In this document: piece by piece, positions 7,357 through 15,709 of the stretch
How the letters are laid out: the number at the start of each line of letters is the position of its first letter
Position numbering within the stretch: position 1 is the stretch's first letter
From: Acrocarpospora phusangensis
Lineage (GTDB): Bacteria; Actinomycetota; Actinomycetes; Streptosporangiales; Streptosporangiaceae
Reading direction: 5' to 3'
Assembly (NCBI RefSeq): GCF_016862995.1
Contig: NZ_BOOA01000038.1
Location: forward strand, 1 to 64,000
Length of the DNA: 64,000 nucleotides
Made by a program: the position numbers and the translations under genes
The notes under the pieces: generated by a model
Seen by the model: only the letters and a program-made list of their open reading frames with translations
Told to the model about the DNA's origin: nothing
Databases searched by the model: none

Positions 7357-9201
7357 TTGCCGCGTGTGGACGTGTTTCTGGAACTGCTCGTCCGAGAGGC
7401 GTCCGCGGTCGAGTTCGAGGGCCCCGTGCTGCGGGCGCGGGCCGACGGCGCCGACGCGGCGACGCTGGAGCGGCTGGAGCGGGACAAGGTCGCGGCGCTG
7501 CGGGTCAGGGGCATGCTGCGGCGGCGGGCCAAACGCGAGGCGGAGCTGTCGGCGCTGTTCGACACGGCCGGCGACCTGGCCGCGCTGCGGGGCCTGGACG
7601 CGGTGCTGGCCGCGATCGTGCGCCGGGCGCGGCAGCTGCTGGGCACCGACGTCGCGTACATGACGCTGAACGACGCCGAACGCGGGGACACGTTCATGCG
7701 GGTCACCGACGGGTCCATCTCGGCGCGGTTCCGCGGGCTGCGGCTGGCGATGGGGGCCGGGCTCGGCGGGCTGGTGGCGCAGTCGGCGGTGCCGTACAAC
7801 ACGGGGGACTATCTGGCGGACGAGCGGTTCCGGCACACGATGACGATCGACGGCGCGGTCCGCGAGGAGGGCCTGGTCGCCATCCTCGGGGTGCCGATGC
7901 GACTGGGCGCGCAGGTCATCGGGGTGCTGTTCGCGGCCAACCGGAGCGCGCGGCCGTTCGCGCACGAAGAGGTGACGCTGCTGTCGTCGCTGGCCGCGCA
8001 CGCGGCGGTGGCCATCGACACGGCCCGGCTGCTGGAGGAGACGCGGGCGGCGCTGGCCGAGCTGAGCGAGGCCAACCGGCTGATCCGGGCGCACAGCGAC
8101 GCGATCGAGCGGGCCGCGGCCGCGCACGACCGCATGACCGGCCTGGTGCTGCGCGGCGGCGGCGTCGAGGACGTGGCGGCCGTGGTGACCGAGGTGCTGG
8201 GCGGCCGCCTGACCGTGCTCGACGACGAAGGACGCCCCCTGGTGGGCGACGCGTCCGAACTGGACGAGGGCGTGTCGGAGGCGGCCCGCTCCTCCCGCGC
8301 CCTGGGCCGCACGGTACGGCGCGGCGAGGTGTTCGTGGCCTCGGTCGACGTGGGCGCGGCCCCCCTGTGCACGCTCGTGCTGCGCGCCGCCGCCCCGATC
8401 GCCGACACCGACCAGCGCATCCTGGAACGGGCCGCGCTGGTGACCGCGCTGCTGCTGCTGTTCCGGCGCAGCGTCGCCGACGCCGAGGGCCGGGTGCGCG
8501 GCGAACTCCTGGACGACCTGGTCTTCCGGCCGGAGCTGGACGGGCTGCACGACCGGGCCCGCCGCCTCGGCGTGCACCTGGACGAACCGCACGTGCTGGT
8601 GGTCGCCCGGCACGACGGGCAGCGGGAGCGCGCCGCGTTCTGGGCGTCGGCGCAGGCGGCCGTCGAGCACGGGCTGGCCGCCGCGCGCGGGCAGGAGGTC
8701 ATCCTGCTCCTGCCCGGCGACAAACCCGGCGTCCTGGCGCGGCGGGTGGCGTCCGAGCTGACCGCCGCGCTCGGCCGGCCGGCCACCGCGGGGGCGGCGG
8801 TCGGGCCGCTGCCGGGGGCCTACCGGGAGTCCCAGCGGTGCGCGGAGGCGCTGCGCGCGCTCGGCCGCGGCGGCGACGGCGCCAGCGCGGCCGAACTGGG
8901 CTTCGTCGGCCTGCTCATCGGCGAGGGGCGCGACGTGCCGGCCTTCCTGGCCGACGCGATCGGCCCGGTCGTCGACTACGACGCCCGGCGCGGCACCCAC
9001 CTGCGCGAGACGATGACCGCCTACTTCGGCTCCGGCGGCTCCCTGTCCCGTACGGCCGACGCGCTGCACATCCACGTCAACACCGTCACCCAGCGGCTGG
9101 ACCGGATCGGCCAGCTGCTCGGCGGCGACTGGCAGGAGCCGGAACGCGCGCTGGAGATCCAGCTGGCGCTGCGCCTGCACCGCCTGCGGGATGGGCTGTG
9201 A
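7357..9201 (+). CDS. GAF/PucR-family transcriptional regulator
   Basis: 614 residues from TTG 7357 (GTG 7366 is a nearby alternative). A GAF domain covers about residues 60-225 (LFDTAGDLAALRGLDAVL ... HAAVAIDTARLLEETRAAL). A CdaR/GGDEF-like middle region lies around 370-490. A PucR-type C-terminal HTH occupies ~550-605 (LRETMTAYFGSGGSLSRTADALHIHVNTVTQRL, in pieces). Such proteins are ligand-responsive activators of neighbouring catabolic genes. It is divergent from ribB and 98 bp upstream of an alpha/beta hydrolase, which is its most likely target. Confidence 0.88.
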   Translation: MPRVDVFLELLVREASAVEFEGPVLRARADGADAATLERLERDKVAALRVRGMLRRRAKREAELSALFDTAGDLAALRGLDAVLAAIVRRARQLLGTDVAYMTLNDAERGDTFMRVTDGSISARFRGLRLAMGAGLGGLVAQSAVPYNTGDYLADERFRHTMTIDGAVREEGLVAILGVPMRLGAQVIGVLFAANRSARPFAHEEVTLLSSLAAHAAVAIDTARLLEETRAALAELSEANRLIRAHSDAIERAAAAHDRMTGLVLRGGGVEDVAAVVTEVLGGRLTVLDDEGRPLVGDASELDEGVSEAARSSRALGRTVRRGEVFVASVDVGAAPLCTLVLRAAAPIADTDQRILERAALVTALLLLFRRSVADAEGRVRGELLDDLVFRPELDGLHDRARRLGVHLDEPHVLVVARHDGQRERAAFWASAQAAVEHGLAAARGQEVILLLPGDKPGVLARRVASELTAALGRPATAGAAVGPLPGAYRESQRCAEALRALGRGGDGASAAELGFVGLLIGEGRDVPAFLADAIGPVVDYDARRGTHLRETMTAYFGSGGSLSRTADALHIHVNTVTQRLDRIGQLLGGDWQEPERALEIQLALRLHRLRDGL

Positions 9202-9299
9202 ACCCATGGCCGGTAAGGCAGGTATGTGCGGGCGCCCCATAGGCGCGGCGGCCGTCCGTGCGTACGGTGAGCCAACCACGCGACAAAGGAGCCGGTGGC

Positions 9300-10310
9300 A
9301 TGAAGAACGAGCGGATCGCCACGTCCCGCCTGACCCAGAACGTCCTCTCCGTGCCGGGAGCGGAGGGCGAAGCCGTGCTGTTCGTGCACGGCAACGTGTC
9401 CTCGGCCGCCTTCTGGCGGGACGCGCTGCGGGCCCTGTCCAGCGCCTACCGGCCGCTGGCGGTGGATCTGCGTGGTTTCGGGGAGACCGATCCCGAGCCG
9501 GTGGACGCCACGCGCGGGCTGCGGGACTACTCCGATGACGTGCTGGCGCTGATCGAGGCGCTGGAGCTGGAGCGGGTGCACCTGGTCGGCTGGAGCATGG
9601 GCGGCGGCGTGGTGCTGCAGGCCCTGCGGGACCGGCCGGAGGTGGTGGCGAGCGTGACGCTGGTCAACCCGGTCTCGCCGTACGGGTTCGGCGGCACGGA
9701 GGGCTCCGACGGGCGGCTGACCCACGCCGACGGGACCGGGGCGGGCGCGGGCGGCGCCAACCCCGACTTCGTCAAGCTGCTCGCCGAGGGCGACCGGTCC
9801 GACGCGTCGCCGCTGACGCCGCGCAACGTGTTCCGCACCGCGTACGTGAAGCCGGGCGCGGTCATCGAGGACGAGGACTTCTACGTCGAGTCGATGCTGA
9901 CCACCCGGGTCGGCGAGGACCACTACCCGGGCGACGCCGCCTCCTCCGAGGCGTGGCCCGGCCTGGCCCCCGGCACGCGCGGCGTGCTCAACTCGCTCGC
10001 CCCCACCCGCTTCCGCATCGACGACCTGGCCTCGATCGAGCCGAAGCCGCCCATCCTGTGGATCCGCGGCGCCGACGACGTCATCGTCTCCGACACCTCG
10101 CTGTTCGACCTGGCCCACCTGGGCGCGCTCGGCGTCATCCCCGGCTCCCCCGGCACGCCCGCCCAGCCGATGATCGCCCAGACCCGGGCGGTGCTCAGCG
10201 CGTACGGCAACTTCCGCGAGGTCGTCTTCGAGGACTGCGGCCACAGCCCCCACCTGGAGAAGCCCGCCGACTTCGTCACCACCCTGGACGCCCACCTGTC
10301 CCGGAGGTGA
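9300..10310 (+). CDS. Alpha/beta hydrolase
   Basis: 336 residues from ATG 9300, with AAAGGAG eight bases upstream; the longer GTG/ATG reading lacks this. Oxyanion region LFVHGNVSSAAFW, nucleophile elbow GWSMGGG (Ser), acid in WIRGADDVIVSD and catalytic His in EDCGHSPHLEKP are all present. A long cap insertion (residues ~140-250) carries a Gly/Ala-rich GTGAGAGG loop. No signal peptide, so cytoplasmic. The family covers esterases, haloalkane dehalogenases and C-C hydrolases; the substrate is not predictable. It lies downstream of the PucR regulator in the same direction. Confidence 0.88.
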   Translation: MKNERIATSRLTQNVLSVPGAEGEAVLFVHGNVSSAAFWRDALRALSSAYRPLAVDLRGFGETDPEPVDATRGLRDYSDDVLALIEALELERVHLVGWSMGGGVVLQALRDRPEVVASVTLVNPVSPYGFGGTEGSDGRLTHADGTGAGAGGANPDFVKLLAEGDRSDASPLTPRNVFRTAYVKPGAVIEDEDFYVESMLTTRVGEDHYPGDAASSEAWPGLAPGTRGVLNSLAPTRFRIDDLASIEPKPPILWIRGADDVIVSDTSLFDLAHLGALGVIPGSPGTPAQPMIAQTRAVLSAYGNFREVVFEDCGHSPHLEKPADFVTTLDAHLSRR

Positions 10311-10359
10311 CCGTCACGCGGGCGCGGGGCTGAACCAGGCTGGATCTGAACAAGGTCCG

Positions 10360-10587
10360 TCAGCACTGCTGGTCGCCTCGATCTACACCAGCGAGGTCAG
10401 CCCGTACGACGTGGTGCGGATGCTGAGCGCGACGGTCAGCCCACCGCCCTCGGCGAGGCCATCAACACCTACGGCCGAATCTTCAAGAGCCGCCATGTCC
10501 TTGCCCTCATCGACGACGCCTTGGAGCAGCTACGCGGCCAGGGCTACCCGGTGCTGGATGACGACCAGTTGAACAGCCCCGGCAGCC
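10360..10587 (+). pseudogene. Remnant of Tn3-family transposase (TnpA)
   Basis: Translated pieces recall the Tn3 TnpA catalytic region. One frame gives ASIYTSEVSPYDVVRMLSAT, then a frameshift near 10440 leads to TALGEAINTYGRIFKSRHVL. This runs straight into ALEQLRGQGYPVLDDDQL, which in intact TnpA lies well over 100 residues further on. There is thus at least one frameshift and one internal deletion, with no start. It marks an old Tn3-type insertion between the hydrolase and marR. Terminal inverted repeats were not identified. Confidence 0.68.
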
Positions 10588-10614
10588 CTGGCCGCGGCCA
10601 TGTCGGCACCCGGC

Positions 10615-11112
10615 TCAGGGTCCGAGGGCGAGTTCGGGGGCGACCGCGGTGACTCGGCGGAGGAGGGCGAGCAGGTGGTCGTAGTCCTCGGTGGTCATCG
10701 CTTCGCGGAGGCTGGCCTCGACGGAGTGGGCCAGGTCGCTGGCAGCGGCGGCGCGGTCGGCGCCGGCCTCGGTGAGGGAGACCAGCATGACACGGCCGTG
10801 ATCGGGGGAGGCGTGGCGCTGGACCAGCCCCTTGGCTTCGAGGTTTTTCACGATGCCGGTCATGGTCTGAGAGGTGACGAGCGCCTCGCGGGAGAGCTGA
10901 GTGCAGGACTTGGCTGCGCCGTCGGCGAGGAACCCGAGCACCTTGCACTGCGGCTCGGTCAGGTCCAGGGCCCGCACGGCGCTGGCCTTACGGGCGATCA
11001 GTACCTGTTCGGCGCGCTTGAGGTGAAAGCCGAGCGTGCTGGACGACTCTGTCGCCGCACTCGTTTCGCCTGGCCGCGCTTCGCCCTTCCGACTGCCGGC
11101 GCTGCTGGTCAT
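10615..11112 (-). CDS. MarR family transcriptional regulator
   Basis: 165 residues. The winged-helix core runs from about residue 45: LDLTEPQCKVLGFLADG, recognition helix ALVTSQTMTGIVKNLEAKGLVQR and wing ASPDHGRVMLVSLTEAG. It is transcribed away from a decayed MFS exporter, the classical emrR-emrAB-like arrangement, so it probably once controlled that efflux gene. Immediately upstream of its ATG, TCACCTAAC (11122-11130) repeats the core of the operator found at 11883 and 15694, suggesting possible cross-control. A CCTTCA-AAAG-TGAAGG dyad lies at 11180-11195. Confidence 0.88.
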   Translation of the reverse strand: MTSSAGSRKGEARPGETSAATESSSTLGFHLKRAEQVLIARKASAVRALDLTEPQCKVLGFLADGAAKSCTQLSREALVTSQTMTGIVKNLEAKGLVQRHASPDHGRVMLVSLTEAGADRAAAASDLAHSVEASLREAMTTEDYDHLLALLRRVTAVAPELALGP

Positions 11113-11179
11113 TAGCCGAACTCACCTAACCTCGCCTCGGTTCCCTGCTTCAAATTATACCGCTGCGTCAACAAAGGAC

Positions 11180-11195
11180 CCTTCAAAAGTGAAGG
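11180..11195. promoter_or_regulatory. Dyad CCTTCA-AAAG-TGAAGG upstream of marR
   Basis: A perfect 6-bp inverted repeat with a 4-base centre lies in the AT-richer stretch between divergent marR and the MFS remnant. It could be the MarR operator or a small hairpin; nothing else in the sequence decides this. Confidence 0.4.
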
Positions 11196-11291
11196 TCGCC
11201 ATAACTCGACTCGCGCCCACCCGGGCTGCGACGGACGTGCCCCTGATGCGCTTCGAATACACCCTCTTCATCGAATCAGTGTCCTGCGTGG

Positions 11292-11640
11292 TTGACGCCG
11301 CGCCTGATCTCTCTTGCCGTCTTCCTCGTTCCCGTGGCCCTCGCGGACGCCAGCGCCGCCTCGCCCGATGCCGCCGAGGATCTGCGTCCCAGCGCACAGG
11401 CCCTGCAGTGGGTGGTCGTCGGCTACAACATCCGTGTTCGCATCACTGATGCTCGCCATCGGCACCGTGGCCGACCGAATCGGCCGCCGCCGCGTCTTCC
11501 AGGCGGGCATCGCCCTCTTCGCGCTCGCGTCCGTCGTCTGCACCTTTGCCACTCCGGTCCTCGTGCTCGACCTGGCCCTGCTGCGCCACTCGCGGTTCAT
11601 GGGGATCAGCTTGCTGCCGCTGCCGGTGCTGCTGCCGACC
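11292..11640 (+). pseudogene. Decayed MFS drug-efflux transporter
   Basis: The N-terminal part of an EmrB/QacA-type MFS protein is recognisable in two frames. One gives LISLAVFLVPVALADA ... LRPSAQALQWVVVGYN. After a frameshift near 11436 the next gives SVFASLMLAIGTVADRIGRRR and FQAGIALFALASVVCTFATP. The conserved GxxxDRxGRR loop after TM2 is there, but nothing after TM4 can be recognised and the reading is broken. No function is expected. The following bases to 11882 show no further gene. Confidence 0.75.
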
Positions 11641-11882
11641 CACTTGCCCTACACTCCGGCGCGATCCTGGTGGGGCGACTGCGGCCTGGAACCCGATCGT
11701 TCCGTCATCTCCTACCCCTCAGCATCATTGTAGGATCCTTCATCATTTGCTTGCCCTGTATCAATGAAGTATGTTGTGCGCAGCGGCCGGGTGGGGCTCC
11801 TGCACACAATCATCGGCGGGCGACCCAGCGGCCCCATCTCAAGCCGGTCGGTACGGAGCGTCATCGACACCCAATCCGAACG

Positions 11883-11898
11883 GTAGTCACCTAACTAC
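11883..11898. promoter_or_regulatory. Operator GTAGT-N6-ACTAC upstream of SDR gene
   Basis: GTAGTCACCTAACTAC has perfect 5-bp arms and lies 20 bp before the SDR start. The 13 bases AGTCACCTAACTA recur exactly, in reverse orientation, at 15695-15707 over the start of the TetR gene. A close variant lies at 15646-15661. The TetR protein at 15702 is the likely binder. Confidence 0.65.
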
Positions 11899-11917
11899 TC
11901 TTGATGGGGAGAAGGAC

Positions 11918-12652
11918 ATGCAAATGGCAGGACAGATCGCTCTTGTCACTGGCGCCACCGCCGGTATCGGCCGGGCGGTGGCCATCCAACTGGCACAGGA
12001 AGGCGCCGAGGTGATCGTGCACGGCCGGGATGCCGCCCGTGGCGCCGAGGTTGTCGCGGAGATCCAGGCCAACGGCGGAACGGCCCGCTTCGTCGAGGCC
12101 GATCTCACCGATGCGCACGACGTCGAACGCTTGGCTCAGGAGGCGGGCAACGTCGACGTGCTGATCAACAACGCTGGGACCTACAAGTTCCTGCCCACCT
12201 CGGATATGACGCCCGAGTTGTTCGACCTGCACATGGATCTCAACACCAAGGCCCCCTACGTACTGGTGCGCGCGCTGACGCCCGGCATGGTCGAGCGCGG
12301 CGGCGGCTCCATCGTCAACGTCAGCACGCTGGCCGCTGCCGTGGTGACCAAGGGCACCGGCATGTACTCCGCCTCCAAAGCCGCGCTGGAGCAGCTGACC
12401 GCGGTGTGGGCCGAGGAGTTCGCCAGGGCGGGCGTGCGCGTCAACGCCGTTGCGCCGGGCCCCACCCGTACGCCGGGAACCGACGCCATGGACGCCACCA
12501 CCCTCAGAAAGATCGCGGACACCACGGCCATGGGCCGCATCGCCGAACCCGAGGAGGTCGCCGAAGCGGTGGTCTTCCTCGCCTCATCTCGCGCCAGCTA
12601 CATCACCGGAGTGGTCCTGGAAGTAGGGGGCGGGCGCCTCAGCATGGGCTGA
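11918..12652 (+). CDS. Short-chain dehydrogenase/reductase (classical SDR)
   Basis: 244 residues from ATG 11918 (GAGAAGG ribosome site; ATG 11924 is the second option). Cofactor motif TGATAGIG, NNAG, catalytic Ser in VNVSTLAAA and YSASK with catalytic Tyr/Lys, then PGPTRTPG, are all canonical. The acidic end of beta-2 is replaced by HGRDAARG, which suggests NADP(H) preference. The C-terminal YITGVVLEVGGG is typical of FabG-like enzymes. It reduces or oxidises an unknown carbonyl/alcohol. The promoter carries the same operator as the TetR/NAD(P)-binding pair 3.7 kb downstream, so they are probably co-regulated. Confidence 0.9.
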   Translation: MQMAGQIALVTGATAGIGRAVAIQLAQEGAEVIVHGRDAARGAEVVAEIQANGGTARFVEADLTDAHDVERLAQEAGNVDVLINNAGTYKFLPTSDMTPELFDLHMDLNTKAPYVLVRALTPGMVERGGGSIVNVSTLAAAVVTKGTGMYSASKAALEQLTAVWAEEFARAGVRVNAVAPGPTRTPGTDAMDATTLRKIADTTAMGRIAEPEEVAEAVVFLASSRASYITGVVLEVGGGRLSMG

Positions 12653-12881
12653 GACCGCAGGCCGACAACAGCACGTACACACTCCAACCGGCCCCCGGTG
12701 TACCAACCTGCGGCCCGCACACGGTTCAACTTCTGGGCTTCAGCTGGGCAAATGCTCAGCCGGGGAATGGAACGTTCCGAAAGCCGGGTTCTGGGGCCAC
12801 TTCAGCCAACGGTGCTCTCTCACCGCACCATACGGCGCCATTTCCAGCGCCTACGAGACACGAACCCACGAGGTAATCGCC

Positions 12882-14078
12882 ATGCCTGAGAAGAACATCG
12901 CCCGAGTCGCCGCTGACGAGCTACGACAGCACTACGACTCGCTCATCGACACCTACACGGCCACCCCGGCGCTGGCGGCGATGGACCGGGAACTGGCGAC
13001 GGTGGCGGCGCTGGCGGCGATCGGCGACAAGGGCGCCTCCCAACTGCCCGCGCACATGCATGCCGCACTCACCGCCGGAGCCACCCGTCAGACGATCGTC
13101 GAAGGCTTGGCGACCATTTCGCAGGCCTCCGGAACGCCGACGGCCGTCAACGCGATCGCCGTCGCCGCGAAAGTCTTCGCCGAGCGGGACGAGAAGAATC
13201 TGGGCAGGGACGCCGAACGCGTCTGGACGGAGGAGGACTCTCCAGGCGGCAACGTCCAGGAGCGCTGGGAGCGCGCGCAGGCCACCATTGCGCAGGTCTA
13301 TCCCGCCGGCCCGACGGATGAGACTTACACAGCCGTCGGCAGCCTGGCACCGCATTTCTGGCGGCATGCGGTCTCGGTGTTCTACAACGACCTATTCCTT
13401 CATCCCGGCACATCAATCAAGTACCGCGAGTTGTTCATCATCAGCAACGTCGCGGCAGTGAGCGCCACCTCGCTGCAACTCATCTGGCACATCAACGGCG
13501 CCCTCAACAACGGCTGGACCCGGCAGGAAGTGGCGGAGATCTTCAGCCATCTCGCGCTGAACATCGGCATCACCAACGCCATGACCGCGCTGCGCCATGG
13601 CAAGCACGTCTTCGACCAACGCGACGAGCGCGGAACCGCCAAGGACTACGAGTCCTTCACCGTCGACGCCTTCCGAGGAGAACCTGGCGCCCAGTTCGGG
13701 AAGGGCACGGCGACCCTGGAGGCCCTCAACCCGGAGCGGCTGCCCGTGGGCGAGGGCTGGGACCTGGCCGAGCAGTATGCCCCGGGTCTGCACCGGCTGT
13801 CCGTCGGCTACCTCTACGGCGAACTGTTCGGCCGTGAAGCTCTGGACGACAAGGCCAAGCACCTGGCTGTCATCTCGGCGATCGCGGCACAGGGCGGCGG
13901 GAGCGATCAACTGGCCTTCCACATGGAAGCGGCGCTGAACACCGGCGTCACCCGCAGGCAGATCATCGAGGCCATCACGCTCATGTCCGCCATCGGCGGT
14001 TTCGCCAAGGCCATGGACGCCCTGGCAGTGGCGGAGAAGGTGTTCGACCGCCGTGACGCCGCGACCCACCAGGACTGA
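12882..14078 (+). CDS. Three-module carboxymuconolactone decarboxylase-like protein
   Basis: 398 residues; ATG 12882 with GAGG upstream. Three CMD-like helical modules follow one another: residues ~30-105 (LATVAALAAIGDKGAS ... HMHAALTAGATRQTIVEG), ~150-245 (YRELFIISNVAAVSAT ... HINGALNNGWTRQEVAEI) and ~300-392 (HLAVISAIAAQGGGSD ... HMEAALNTGVTRRQIIEA). Ordinary CMD proteins have one module, fusions two. None of the modules has the CxxC or Cys found in AhpD-type peroxidatic members, so peroxidase activity is unlikely. The HxxxALxxGxTxxxI core is kept in all three. It follows the SDR by 229 bp; that gap holds a GGAACGTTCC palindrome (12769-12778). The function is unknown, possibly lactone or quinone metabolism. 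Confidence 0.82.
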   Translation: MPEKNIARVAADELRQHYDSLIDTYTATPALAAMDRELATVAALAAIGDKGASQLPAHMHAALTAGATRQTIVEGLATISQASGTPTAVNAIAVAAKVFAERDEKNLGRDAERVWTEEDSPGGNVQERWERAQATIAQVYPAGPTDETYTAVGSLAPHFWRHAVSVFYNDLFLHPGTSIKYRELFIISNVAAVSATSLQLIWHINGALNNGWTRQEVAEIFSHLALNIGITNAMTALRHGKHVFDQRDERGTAKDYESFTVDAFRGEPGAQFGKGTATLEALNPERLPVGEGWDLAEQYAPGLHRLSVGYLYGELFGREALDDKAKHLAVISAIAAQGGGSDQLAFHMEAALNTGVTRRQIIEAITLMSAIGGFAKAMDALAVAEKVFDRRDAATHQD

Positions 14079-14439
14079 CACCGCAAGGGGGACGTCATGC
14101 AGGTGAAGGTGGGATGAGTGTCCCGTTCGACATCGCGGTGCTGCAGGCGACGCTGGACCGCATCACCGAACGCGTCGGCTCCTACGCACGGTTCGACGCA
14201 CCGACAGGCGGCGCGAGCTCCGGGGTGCCACCAGATCAGCTGAGGGACCTGTGCGACGAACGCGTGAGCAGACCCGCGCCAGCCCACAGCAGCCCCTGCA
14301 GCATCCGGCTCTGCAGGCGCTGCGGGGATGATCAAAAAGGTAACGGGGCTATGCTCGGCATGCCGCCCCTGCAGAGCGAGCGTTGAGCCGGCATCCGGCT
14401 GCTTGCCGAGGTAATGGACCACGCCCGGACACCCTGCCC

Positions 14440-14810
14440 ACCGCGAGCACAGGGTGCTGATGATCCTCGCCGAGCACGCCCGGCGACGCCACCTGCCAGG
14501 CCAGGCGCGGCATCGAGTCCAACCCCGACTTCGTGCGCCGTACCCGGAGCACCAGCCGTTCCCAACGCTTGGAGGTGATCGGCTCCCTCATCGCAAAGGG
14601 CGCGCTGCGCCACGTCGCCGGTGGACACCACGGCCCCCGCGAGGTGTGCGAGATCCCGCCACCAACCCCTACCGCCCCCGGCCAGAGCTCGGGGAAGGGT
14701 CGGAAAACCAGGGCCCTTCTCGGGCCAGGCGCCGGAAAAGCCGGACCCTTCATCCGCCGCGAAGGGTCCGGCAAACCGGGCGAAGAGTCCAGCGTCAGCG
14801 GAAGGCGGCG
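14440..14810 (+). pseudogene. Remnant of a mobile-element-type helix-turn-helix protein
   Basis: At least three reading-frame pieces line up in order. HRVLMILAEHA begins near 14450. ESNPDFVRRTRSTSRSQRL and GSLIAKGALRHVAGGHHGPREV lie at ~14510-14650. A Lys/Pro/Ser-rich tail (GKPGPFSGQAPEKPDPSSA) lies at ~14695-14760. The order and the GxREVxEIP motif resemble the replication/transfer-associated helix-turn-helix proteins of actinomycete integrative elements. The preceding stretch 14079-14440 contains a short open frame from ATG 14114 (MSVPFDIAVLQATLDRITER) that I cannot identify. Everything here looks decayed. Confidence 0.5.
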
Positions 14811-15628
14811 ATGTTGCGCTTTGCCCAGTCGGCGAAGCTGCCGGGGGCGCGACCGAGGATCTTCTCGACATCGGGGCTGACGGTCTGCTCGCGGAGGGTT
14901 GGGGTGCCGAGAATGTCCAGGGTGGTGTCGGCCACCGGGGCAGGCATGAAGGTGAGCATCTGGGCGCGGGCCTCTTCCCGAGTCTGGTCGATGAAGGTGA
15001 CAGGGTCCCCGAGGGCATCACCGAGGACGGTGGCACGCTGGCGTGGTGTGATCAGCGCGGGGCCGGTCAGTTCGTAGATCGCCTTTGCGTGACCTTGTTG
15101 AGTCAGAGCGACGGCGGCCACGGCAGCGATGTCGTCGGGATCGATGACCGGGAGTCCGATTTCGGCGAAGGGCGCTGCGGCCGTGCGATTCGCCTTGATG
15201 GATGGTGCCCAGGCGTAGGCGTTGGAGGCGAAACCGCCGGGACGTAGGATGGCCCACTCGGTGGCGGAAGCCATGACAGCCCGCTCGAAGGCGGCGAAGG
15301 CCTGGCCGTGGGACAAGGAGCCCGGGCGGGTGGTCACCCCCTGGGAAGAGAGTAGGACGATCTTGCCCGCGTCTGCGAACGGGGCGATGACTCGAGCAGG
15401 GTCGCCGGTCATCATCAGGTCGCCGCCGACCAGCAGGAAGACCGCGTCCACCTCGGAGTGCACCCCGGTGGACGGTTGTGAAAGATCGGTGGCGACCACG
15501 CGAACGCCGGGCGGCACATCGGTCTGGGCGACGCGGCGGGAGACCGCGGTCACCTCGCGCCCCTGCTCAGCGAGGATGCGGACCAGGGTGCGACCGACGT
15601 TTCCAGTGGCGCCCGTGATGACTATCAT
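14795..15628 (-). CDS. NAD(P)-binding NmrA-like / atypical SDR protein
   Basis: 277 residues. The N-terminal Rossmann motif is GATGNVG (residues 6-12), with basic residues SRRVAQ at the end of beta-2, suggesting NADP(H). FLLVGG, VLLSSQG and LRPGGFASNAY segments are as in NmrA/QOR2-type atypical SDRs, while the YxxxK catalytic pair of classical SDRs is absent. The role is an NAD(P)H-dependent reductase or redox sensor. It is divergent from the TetR gene at 15702 across a 73-bp gap with two operator copies. Loss of TetR binding would be expected to switch it on together with the SDR at 11918. Confidence 0.86.
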   Translation of the reverse strand: MIVITGATGNVGRTLVRILAEQGREVTAVSRRVAQTDVPPGVRVVATDLSQPSTGVHSEVDAVFLLVGGDLMMTGDPARVIAPFADAGKIVLLSSQGVTTRPGSLSHGQAFAAFERAVMASATEWAILRPGGFASNAYAWAPSIKANRTAAAPFAEIGLPVIDPDDIAAVAAVALTQQGHAKAIYELTGPALITPRQRATVLGDALGDPVTFIDQTREEARAQMLTFMPAPVADTTLDILGTPTLREQTVSPDVEKILGRAPGSFADWAKRNIAAFR

Positions 15629-15645
15629 GAGAGGTCCCTAATTAG

Positions 15646-15661
15646 TTAGTTGGCTGACTAA
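15646..15661. promoter_or_regulatory. Operator TTAGT-N6-ACTAA before NmrA-like gene
   Basis: Perfect 5-bp arms centred 25 bp upstream of the 15628 start. Read on the minus strand, the core AGTCAGCCAACTA matches the SDR operator core at 11 of 13 positions. Confidence 0.65.
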
Positions 15662-15693
15662 AATAGGACGATAGCATGGAGCGGGGTATATTG

Positions 15694-15709
15694 TTAGTTA
15701 GGTGACTGA
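15694..15709. promoter_or_regulatory. Operator TTAGT-N6-ACTGA overlapping tetR start
   Basis: This copy spans the GTG start codon (15702) of the TetR gene. Its minus-strand core AGTCACCTAACTA (15695-15707) is identical to the SDR promoter copy. Autoregulation by blocking a nearly leaderless promoter is the simple reading. Confidence 0.65.

Noticed and set aside
7258-9279. A 673-codon open frame antisense to the PucR gene
   Set aside because: No recognisable domains and strongly biased composition; the + strand has a clear GAF/PucR protein.
14114-14386. 90-codon open frame starting MSVPFDIAVLQ
   Set aside because: The start looks protein-like but the frame soon turns into unmatched Ser/Pro/Arg-rich text in a decayed region; not listed as a gene.
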